Below, in pieces: positions 1-7,400 of a stretch of DNA of 16,054 nucleotides. Source of the DNA: a bacterium (lineage in GTDB: Bacteria; Zhuqueibacterota; Zhuqueibacteria; Thermofontimicrobiales; Thermofontimicrobiaceae); the NCBI GenBank assembly GCA_025453735.1, contig JALOPY010000035.1, positions 1 to 16,054 of the forward strand. The letters are read 5' to 3'. Every line of letters starts with the position of its first letter. Within the stretch, counting starts at the first letter, position 1. The position numbers and the translations under genes were made by a program. The notes beneath the pieces were generated by a model that was given only the letters and a program-made list of their open reading frames with translations, had not been told where the DNA came from and searched no databases.

Positions 1-99
1 TTATTCAATAATTTTAGTCACAACGCCAGCGCCAACGGTACGACCACCTTCACGAATGGCAAAGCGCAAGCCTTCTTCCATCGCAATCGGCGTGATCAA
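1..99. repeat. 99-bp terminal direct repeat, copy 1 (tuf 3' end)
   Basis: Bases 1-99 are identical to bases 15956-16054 in the same orientation. The unit is exactly the last 32 codons plus stop of tuf. It begins at the first base of the stop complement, so at the right-hand copy the tuf-like sequence starts abruptly at the stop codon. This fits either two tuf genes identical in their coding sequence, or an assembly overlap of k-mer length 99 at the ends of a graph loop. Confidence 0.97.
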
Positions 100-1191
100 T
101 TCAACATCCATATTCACATTATCGCCAGGCATCACCATCTCCACATTCTCAGGTAGATTGATCGACCCCGTCACATCCGTCGTCCGAAAATAAAACTGCG
201 GGCGATAGTTGTTGAAAAACGGCGTATGACGGCCGCCTTCTTCCTTCCCTAATACATAGACTTCGCCTTTGAACTTCGTATGCGGAGTGATCGACCCGGG
301 CGCCGCAATGACCTGACCGCGCTGCAATTCTTCTTTGTCAACGCCGCGCAGCAGAATCCCCACGTTATCGCCAGCCCGTCCTTCATCCAACAGCTTGCGG
401 AACATCTCGACGCCGGTCACCACGGTCTTGCGCTTCGTGCCCAAGCCAATAATCTCGACTTCCTCGCTAACCTTGACAATGCCGCGCTCCACGCGACCCG
501 TGCCAACCGTACCGCGTCCCGTGATCGAAAACACATCCTCCACCGGCATCAAAAACGGCTTGTCAATCGCCCGGGCCGGCATGGGGATATAATCATCGAC
601 CGCTTGCATCAAATCCAGGATCGGCTGCGTCTTCGTCGCATCATCCAAATGCTCCAATGCCTGCAAGGCACTGCCCTTCACCACCGGCACTTCATCACCC
701 GGAAATTCATACTGATTCAGCAAATCCCGAATCTCTAATTCCACCAACTCCAATAGCTCCGGATCGTCAACCTGATCCACTTTGTTCATAAATACCACCA
801 GGTACGGCACATTCACCTGACGCGCTAATAGCACGTGCTCACGAGTCTGCGGCATCGGGCCGTCCGACGCACTCACCACTAATATTGCACCGTCCATTTG
901 CGCCGCTCCCGTGATCATGTTCTTGACATAGTCCGCATGTCCGGGACAATCAACATGGGCATAGTGCCGATTCGCTGTCTCATATTCCGCATGGTGAACG
1001 TTGATCGTCAAGCCGCGGGCCTTCTCCTCCGGCGCATTGTCGATCTCTTCGTACGACTTGGCTTTCGCTAATCCCTGGCTCGATAATATATTGGTGATCG
1101 CCGCCACTAATGTGGTCTTGCCATGATCAACATGCCCGATCGTCCCTATATTCACATGCGGCTTCGTCCGCTGAAATTTTTCTTTTGCCAT
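1..1191 (-). CDS. tuf: Elongation factor Tu (EF-Tu), complete copy
   Basis: Translation GTPase that carries aminoacyl-tRNA to the ribosomal A site. At 396 residues it is full length. Visible in the G domain: P-loop GHVDHGKT (19-26), switch I RGLTIN (59-64), DCPGH (81-85, with the catalytic His85), NKVD (136-139) and SAL (174-176). Domains 2 and 3 follow, with the conserved GGRHTPFFNNYRPQFYFRTTDVTG region. The ATG start at 1191 has a strong GGAGG at 1201-1205. It is the last gene of the str operon, 48 nt after fusA, and its TAA stop is the first three bases of the window. Odd: G+C content is clearly higher than in all neighbours, and switch I has Leu61 where almost all EF-Tu proteins have Ile. 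The last 33 codons recur identically at 15956-16054. Identification is certain. Confidence 0.98.
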   Translation of the reverse strand: MAKEKFQRTKPHVNIGTIGHVDHGKTTLVAAITNILSSQGLAKAKSYEEIDNAPEEKARGLTINVHHAEYETANRHYAHVDCPGHADYVKNMITGAAQMDGAILVVSASDGPMPQTREHVLLARQVNVPYLVVFMNKVDQVDDPELLELVELEIRDLLNQYEFPGDEVPVVKGSALQALEHLDDATKTQPILDLMQAVDDYIPMPARAIDKPFLMPVEDVFSITGRGTVGTGRVERGIVKVSEEVEIIGLGTKRKTVVTGVEMFRKLLDEGRAGDNVGILLRGVDKEELQRGQVIAAPGSITPHTKFKGEVYVLGKEEGGRHTPFFNNYRPQFYFRTTDVTGSINLPENVEMVMPGDNVNMDVELITPIAMEEGLRFAIREGGRTVGAGVVTKIIE

Positions 1192-1207
1192 GATTCTGAA
1201 CCTCCGT

Positions 1208-1224
1208 TCTTAATATCATTAAGA
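1208..1224 (-). promoter_or_regulatory. Small hairpin just upstream of the tuf Shine-Dalgarno
   Basis: On the transcribed strand TCTTAAT-GAT-ATTAAGA forms a perfect 7-bp inverted repeat with a 3-nt loop. It ends two bases before the GGAGG of tuf (1201-1205), in the 48-nt fusA-tuf gap. It is AT-rich and could mark an mRNA processing or translational-control site, or be chance. No T-tract follows, so it is not a terminator. Confidence 0.3.
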
Positions 1225-1239
1225 TTATCGGTGATTTCA

Positions 1240-3324
1240 TTAACTATAGATGTAGCTTCCCGCAAACATACGATTCGTTATTTGCTCTGGAAGTTGTTCA
1301 TAATGTGCAAACTGCATTGTATGCGAAGCTCGTCCCTGTGTCAATGACCGTAATGTCGTTGTGTAGCCAAACATTTCGCTTAAGGGAACCGATGCTGATA
1401 CAATTTGTAAATTCTTGCGTTTTGTTATTCCGCTAATTTTTGCCCGTCGGGTATGCAAAAAATTTACTACTTCTCCCACGTATTCATCGGGCGCTGTTAC
1501 ATCGACTTTCATAATTGGTTCTAACAACACAGGACCTGCTTTTTCAGCAGCGCTTCTGAATGAGATGCTGCTGGCAATTTTGAACGCGATCTCTGTGGAT
1601 TCTTCTTCATCAAACACGCCATCGACCAGATTTACCGTCACATCGATTACCTGGTATCCGAACAAGACTCCGCCTAACATCGCTTCTTTGATCCCGTCAA
1701 GGATTGGCTGGATAAATTGTTTTGGAATTTTGTCTGCCGCGGTTCGATTGACAAACTTCAGTCCCTTGCCCATTTCATTGGGTTCGATTTCCAGCACGAC
1801 AACTGCAAATTGATTTTTACCGGCTACTTGTTTGATAAAGCGCCCTTCTGCCTGGGCGACTTTTGTAATCGATTCTTTGTAAGCGACCTGTGGTTTGCCG
1901 ATATTCGCTTTGACCCGGAATTCTCGCATCAGCCGATCGACCAAAATTTCCAGGTGAAGCTCGCCCATTCCAGAAATTATTGTTTGTCCTGTTTCAGAAT
2001 CTACCTTCACTTGAAATGTCGGGTCTTCGTCGGCTAATTTGTCTAGCGAATCTGCCAGTCGTTCCTGGTCAGCTATTGTTTTTGGCTCGATTGCGATTGC
2101 GACCACTGGTTCGGGAAAGTCCATGCTTTCCAGCACGATTGGATGCTTATCGACGCATATCGTATGCCCCGTTTTGGTGGCTCTAAAACCTGCTACTGCG
2201 ACAATTTCGCCACAATGAACTTCTTTCAGTTCTTCTCGTTTGTTTGATGACATTTGCAAAATTTTGGCTAACCGCTCATGCTTGCCAGTGTTAGCATTAA
2301 AAATACTCTGCCCCAGCTTTGCCATTCCTGAATAGACTCGAATGTATGTTACTCTTCCCACAAAAGGGTCTGCGGCTACCTTGAAAGCAAGGGCACAAAA
2401 ATTTTCATCATCCGATGCTTCTCGGATTTCCTCTCTGCCTGTTTTCGGATTTATTCCTTTCACAGGAGGTGTGTCGAGAGGTGAAGGCAGATAGTCAACT
2501 ATGGCATCAAGTAAGGGTTGCACACCTTTGTTTTTAAAAGCAGAACCGCCGAGTACCGGTATCAGCTTCACGCCAAGGGTCGCTTTTCGTAACGCTGCTT
2601 TTATCTCAGATTCCTCGATAGGTTGAGATTCGAGATATTTTTCAAGGATCGTATCATCAACCTCGGATAATTTTTCAAGCATCTGATTTCGATAGCTGCT
2701 TGCCTGGGCAACCCGCTCCGCCGACAACTCCAGTTCTTCAATCCTGGCGCCCAAGGAGGACTCATCAAACACTAAATATTTCATTTTGATCAAATCAATG
2801 ACGCCAGAAAAAACATCTCCTTCCCCAACGGGAATTTGAAGCACAATCGGTTGCGCGGCTAAATGGCTTTTCATCATTGCGACGACATTAAAAAAGTCCG
2901 CTCCGATTCGATCAAGTTTATTTACGAACGCAATTCTCGGTATTTTATAACGATCCGCCTGCCGCCAAACCGTCTCAGATTGTGGTTCAACTCCACCGAC
3001 CCCACAAAAAATTGCAACTGCTCCGTCCAACACCCGCAATGAACGTTCAACTTCAACGGTAAAATCTACATGCCCTGGCGTATCAATAATGTTTATCTGT
3101 TTGGATTTCCAGAAACAGCTTATTGCTGCTGATGTAATGGTAATGCCCCGTTCTTTTTCCTGAACCATCCAATCCATCGTCGCGGTTCCATCGTCAACCT
3201 CGCCGATGCGGTGAACTTTGCCCGTGTAATAAAGGATCCGTTCTGTTGTCGTCGTCTTGCCCGCATCAATATGGGCCATGATTCCGATGTTTCTAATTTT
3301 TTGGAGGTCTCTGCTCCCAGACAT
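1240..3324 (-). CDS. fusA: Elongation factor G (EF-G)
   Basis: Ribosomal translocase GTPase; together with ribosome recycling factor it also splits post-termination ribosomes. About 694 residues, the usual family length. G domain motifs: AHIDAGKTT (17-25), RGITI (59-63), DTPGHVDF (81-88) and NKLD (135-138). The downstream domains end with the conserved SEMFGYTTTLRSLTQGRA segment of domain V. The frame stays open to a GTG at 3336, but the ATG at 3324 is preferred: GGAG lies six bases upstream and MSGSRDLQKIRNIGIMAHIDAG is the normal EF-G beginning. It lies 140 nt after rpsG, a gap that holds two hairpins, and 48 nt before tuf. All key residues look intact. Its switch I keeps the standard Ile, unlike the EF-Tu in this window. 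Confidence 0.97.
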   Translation of the reverse strand: MSGSRDLQKIRNIGIMAHIDAGKTTTTERILYYTGKVHRIGEVDDGTATMDWMVQEKERGITITSAAISCFWKSKQINIIDTPGHVDFTVEVERSLRVLDGAVAIFCGVGGVEPQSETVWRQADRYKIPRIAFVNKLDRIGADFFNVVAMMKSHLAAQPIVLQIPVGEGDVFSGVIDLIKMKYLVFDESSLGARIEELELSAERVAQASSYRNQMLEKLSEVDDTILEKYLESQPIEESEIKAALRKATLGVKLIPVLGGSAFKNKGVQPLLDAIVDYLPSPLDTPPVKGINPKTGREEIREASDDENFCALAFKVAADPFVGRVTYIRVYSGMAKLGQSIFNANTGKHERLAKILQMSSNKREELKEVHCGEIVAVAGFRATKTGHTICVDKHPIVLESMDFPEPVVAIAIEPKTIADQERLADSLDKLADEDPTFQVKVDSETGQTIISGMGELHLEILVDRLMREFRVKANIGKPQVAYKESITKVAQAEGRFIKQVAGKNQFAVVVLEIEPNEMGKGLKFVNRTAADKIPKQFIQPILDGIKEAMLGGVLFGYQVIDVTVNLVDGVFDEEESTEIAFKIASSISFRSAAEKAGPVLLEPIMKVDVTAPDEYVGEVVNFLHTRRAKISGITKRKNLQIVSASVPLSEMFGYTTTLRSLTQGRASHTMQFAHYEQLPEQITNRMFAGSYIYS

Positions 3325-3344
3325 AAAAAACTCCACTGAACATA

Positions 3345-3383
3345 TTTAGAGAGTATTACTATCGTGAAACTTTCCTCTCTAAA
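3345..3383 (-). promoter_or_regulatory. Stem-loop in the fusA leader
   Basis: TTTAGAGAG (3383-3375) pairs perfectly with CTCTCTAAA (3353-3345), giving a 9-bp stem with a 21-nt loop. It sits about 10 bases before the GGAG ribosome-binding site of fusA. Its position suggests control of EF-G translation or an mRNA processing site. In E. coli the str operon is autoregulated by S7 binding nearby mRNA, but between rpsL and rpsG; any link here is inference. Confidence 0.4.
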
Positions 3384-3412
3384 GTGGTGGAGAAGATCAA
3401 TTTCTGATGTTA

Positions 3413-3434
3413 TAAGATTATTTCGGTAATCTTA
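3413..3434 (-). promoter_or_regulatory. Hairpin after rpsG
   Basis: TAAGATTA-CCGAAA-TAATCTTA forms a perfect 8-bp stem with a 6-base loop, 30 nt after the rpsG stop. No T-tract follows, so it is unlikely to be a strong terminator. It could protect the 3' end of a processed rpsL-rpsG message or reduce read-through into fusA. Confidence 0.35.
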
Positions 3435-3464
3435 ATACTCGCCAGTTCAATAAACTTGCTCTTG

Positions 3465-3935
3465 TTACCATCTAAAATGGGCAAATGCTTTATTTGCTTC
3501 TGCCATTTTATGGGTATCTTCACGTTTTTTTATTGATGAGCCCTCGTTATTGGAAGCCGCAATGAATTCGGATGCTAATTTATCGGCCATTGTTTTTTCA
3601 TTTCTTGACTTGGCAAAACCGATAATCCAACGACTTGCCAACGCCTGACGGCGATTCTCTCGCACTTCGACAGGAACCTGATAAGTTGCTCCACCAACTC
3701 GACGCGATCGAACTTCAATTACAGGTTTAACATTATCGAGAGCTTTGTAGAACAGCTCCAATCCGTTTTTGCCTGTTCGAGCTTCTATCTTCTCCAACGC
3801 AGAATATAAAGTTTGTTCTGCAATACTCTTTTTGCCCTTTCGCATGAGGTTGTTTATAAATTTAGTAACAACCACACTGTTGAATTTGGGGTCAGGTAAT
3901 ACTTCTCTCGCTACAACGCGCTTTCGTCTTGGCAT
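3465..3935 (-). CDS. rpsG: 30S ribosomal protein S7 (uS7)
   Basis: Primary binder of the 3' major (head) domain of 16S rRNA, lining the tRNA exit (E) site of the small subunit. 156 residues, the standard bacterial length. It starts MPRRKRVVAREVLPDPKF, contains the conserved KPVIEVRSRRVGGATYQVPVEV block (about 70-91) and ends MAEANKAFAHFRW. The ATG at 3935 has only a weak purine-rich upstream sequence. With rpsL ending about 35 nt upstream, translation may be coupled to S12. No anomalies seen. Confidence 0.98.
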   Translation of the reverse strand: MPRRKRVVAREVLPDPKFNSVVVTKFINNLMRKGKKSIAEQTLYSALEKIEARTGKNGLELFYKALDNVKPVIEVRSRRVGGATYQVPVEVRENRRQALASRWIIGFAKSRNEKTMADKLASEFIAASNNEGSSIKKREDTHKMAEANKAFAHFRW

Positions 3936-3970
3936 AGTAAGTTTCTATTTCAATCTATGTTAAAAGTAAG

Positions 3971-4345
3971 TTAGCTTTTTTTCTTTTTAGTACCGTATTT
4001 TGATCTGCTCTGGGATCGGTCTTGAACACCCGCCGTGTCTAAAACGCCACGTATAATATGATACCGAACACCTGGCAAATCTTTCACACGTCCACCTCGA
4101 ATCATTACAATCGAGTGCTCCTGCAAATTGTGACCCTCACCTGGAATGTAAGCAGTCACTTCAAAACCATTGGTCAAACGCACTCGAGCTACTTTTCTCA
4201 AAGCTGAGTTTGGTTTCTTCGGCGTTGTTGTATAAACTCGGGTACAAACGCCTCGTCGTTGCGGCGAACCAGCCAAAGCAGGCGCTGATGTCTTTCTTGT
4301 TGCTTTCTTTCTTCCGATTCTGACTAATTGATTTATCGTTGGCAA
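3971..4345 (-). CDS. rpsL: 30S ribosomal protein S12 (uS12)
   Basis: Decoding-centre protein that controls translational accuracy. 124 residues, typical length. Visible: SPQRRGVCTRVYTTTPKKPNSALRK (about 27-51) and RGGRVKDLPGVRYH (83-96), the two segments where streptomycin-resistance mutations arise; both Lys positions are wild type. The start is TTG at 4345, supported by GGAG seven bases upstream and by the exact family N-terminus MPTINQLVR. An out-of-frame ATG at 4358 overlaps the ribosome-binding site. It is the first gene of the str segment, about 100 nt after rpoC and directly downstream of a promoter-like element. The C-terminal tail is a short Lys-rich run, as in relatives. Confidence 0.97.
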   Translation of the reverse strand: MPTINQLVRIGRKKATRKTSAPALAGSPQRRGVCTRVYTTTPKKPNSALRKVARVRLTNGFEVTAYIPGEGHNLQEHSIVMIRGGRVKDLPGVRYHIIRGVLDTAGVQDRSQSRSKYGTKKKKS

Positions 4346-4370
4346 AGTTTAGCTCCATTTTTTAAAGTGC

Positions 4371-4401
4371 CAAATATAACTAATAAATTATAAAATAGCA
4401 A
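4371..4401 (-). promoter_or_regulatory. Candidate promoter of the str segment
   Basis: On the minus strand a TTG (4401-4399) is followed after 20 nt by TATATTTG (4378-4371). This matches the Bacteroidota-type primary sigma consensus TTG-N19..21-TAnnTTTG. The same stretch also reads as a sigma70-like TTGCTA-N17-TATATT. Initiation would leave a leader of roughly 20 nt before the rpsL TTG start. It lies in the AT-rich 102-nt rpoC-rpsL gap, so chance similarity is possible. Confidence 0.45.
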
Positions 4402-4447
4402 TAATTTTTTTATATTTTTTTCAGCAATAATAATCCAGGTGCCCAGC

Positions 4448-7400
4448 CTAAGCTTCAGTAATTTCTTCTTTGACAGTTACTTTGTCTTCAATATTATATT
4501 CCTCGGACTCAGGCTCACCAGTTGGACTATATACCTTTACTTTTCTATACCTGGTTAATCCAGTGCCGGCTGGGATCAGGTTTCCCATCACAACATTTTC
4601 TTTTAAGCCGCGCAGGTAATCTATCTTTCCTTCGATAGACGCATCAGTTAAGACACGCGTCGTTTCCTGGAATGAAGCAGCAGAGATAAAGCTTTCAGTT
4701 GTTAAGGAAGCTTTTGTAATACCGAGCAGCAATGGCTGAAATGTTGCCGGACGAGCCGGTCTTGATTTCGCGATTGTCTTCTTTGCTTTTGCAACTTTTT
4801 GGTTGCTTCGCTCAAATTCAATCCGACTTACTAAATCGTTGACATTAAGCTGTGTGTCACCAGGTTCAGTGATGACGACATTATTTCGAGTTTTATTATT
4901 TTCATCCTGAAATGTCAAACGATCAACCTGGTCGCCAGGCAAATAGATTGTATCGCCTGGATCTTCAATTTTCACCTTTTGAAGCATCTGGCGAACGATA
5001 ACTTCGATGTGCTTGTCATTAATCCGAACACCTTGCAATCGATACACTTCCTGGATTTCATTCACAAGGTATTCCTGGACTCGGTTTGCGCCCATGATAT
5101 TCAGAATATCATGTGGAGCAATGGAACCTTCGCACAACTTTTCACCAGCTTCGACGATGTCATTATCATGGACTAAAATATGCTTTCCATAGGGAATTTG
5201 ATATGCTTTTTCTTCCTGTCCATCTCGTGATGTTACCGTAATTTTTCGAATGCCTCGCTTGATTTCACCAAATTTGACTCGACCATCAATTTCACTCACA
5301 ATGGCAGGATCTTTGGGGCGACGGGCTTCAAATAGCTCAGCAACCCGAGGAAGCCCTCCTGTGATATCCCTTGTTTTCGAGATTTCACGAGGAATCTTAA
5401 CCAGTGAATCACCAGCGTTAATAAGATCACCATCTTTGACCTGAACTGATGATCGCGTAGGAAGAATATAAGAACTAAGCTCGACTCGATTTTCATCGAC
5501 AACTTTAATTTGGGGACTCAGACTTCGATTCCTTGATTCAATGATCACCCGCTGGCGCAGCCCGGTAGCTTCATCAGCTTCTTCACGATAGGTGACATTT
5601 TCGATGATATCGACAAACTCGACTCTTCCCGAATGAATTGCTAAAATACCGGTTACATAAGGATCCCATCGGAACAACACTTGATTTTTCTTGACATGAT
5701 CATCCTGGTTGACCAATATCTGAGCGCCATACGGCACAACATAGACTGAGAGCGTACGATTGTCTTCATCGATGAGCTTGATTTTACCATTGCGAGCGAT
5801 AGCGATATTTAATCCATCGTTGCGACCGACGTATTTCAAATTATCATATTGAACATAACCGTCCTGTTTCGCAGTGACCTGGGATTGTGCTGCGATTCGC
5901 GCTGCGGTACCACCGATATGGAAGGTTCGTAATGTCAATTGAGTGCCAGGCTCGCCAATCGATTGGGCTGCCATAACGCCGACAGCTTCACCGCTCTGAA
6001 CCACGTTGCCGGTTGCTAAATTTCTGCCGTAACACGCGCCGCAGACACCGCGTTTTGATTCGCAGGTAAGAACCGATCGAATATTAACATTTTCAATGCC
6101 TGCGTTGTAAATCTCATCAGCGGTTTTTTCGTCAATCAGCTTCCCTGCTTCAATGAGCACATTACCCTTATCATCGAATACATCTTCGGCTGCAACTCGA
6201 CCGAGAATACGATCTCGCAGCGGTTCGATCACCTCTTCGCCTTCTTTCAGATCTCCGATGCGCAATCCTAAAATCGTGCCGCAATCGCGTTCCGTGATGA
6301 TGACATCTTGCGCCACATCGACCAGACGCCGCGTCAGGTAGCCGGCATCGGCTGTTTTTAAAGCCGTATCAGCCAATCCTTTGCGGGCACCATGGGTGGA
6401 AATGAAATACTCCAGCACGGTCAAGCCTTCTTTAAAATTCGACATGATCGGGTTTTCAATAATTTCGCCCATCTCGCCCGTCATTTTCTTTTGCGGTTTT
6501 GCCATCAATCCTCTCATGGCGGCTAACTGGCGAACTTGCTCACGCGATCCTCGCGCGCCGGAATCTGCCATCATAAAGATTGGATTAAAACCGCTCTGGG
6601 ATTTCTTGAGTTTCTCCCACATGGTTTCGGCGACATCGCTGGTGGTATGCGTCCAGATGTCGATTATTTTATTATATCGCTCACCATCCGTGATGATTTG
6701 ATTTTCATACTGCTGGGTTATTTTTTCAACTTCAGCGATTGATTTATGCAATATATCGGGTTTTTCTTCTGGCGTCATCACATCGTCCATTCCAATGGTA
6801 ATGCCACCCTTCATTGCATAGTAAAAGCCCATTTCTTTAATTCTATCTAAAAAGACCGCGGTTTTATAGTTACCCAATCGATTATAAATATTAGCAATAA
6901 TTTCTTCGGTTCTTTTCTTGGTCAAGAGCTCATTAATATAGCCAATGCCTTCCGGGATGATCTGGTTAAAGATCACTCTTCCGCAGGTTGTTTCAATCAA
7001 TTTTCCATCAACACGAACCTTGATTTTCGTGTGGAGTCCAATTGCATTGTTTTCATAAGCAATCAGCACTTCTGTTCGCGAAGAAAAAGTTTTTCCTTCT
7101 CCGGGATCCCCAGACTTGGTTTTTGTCAAATAATAACATCCTAATACGATATCCTGACTGGGTATCGATACCGGCCGACCATGCGCGGGCGAAAGAATAT
7201 TGTGTGTCGAGAGCATTAATATTTTGGTTTCGACCTGCGCATAAAATGATAACGGAATATGCACTGCCATTTGATCGCCATCAAAGTCGGCATTGAAAGC
7301 AGAACAAACCAGAGGATGCACTTGAATTGCCTTGCCTTCGATCAGAATCGGTTGGAATGCTTGAATTCCCAGTCGATGCAACGTTGGCGCACGGTTTAGC

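Noticed and set aside
280..738. Antisense 152-residue open frame inside tuf
   Set aside because: It is a shadow of tuf, whose G+C-rich codons leave few stops on the opposite strand; low-complexity composition, no ribosome-binding site, no recognisable family.
4161..4358. Out-of-frame ATG frame (65 codons) overlapping rpsL
   Set aside because: Its ATG overlaps the rpsL ribosome-binding site, but the peptide is rpsL read in another frame and resembles nothing.
4346..4447. Rho-independent terminator after rpoC
   Set aside because: There are A- and T-rich runs but no G+C-containing stem in front of a T-tract on the transcribed strand.
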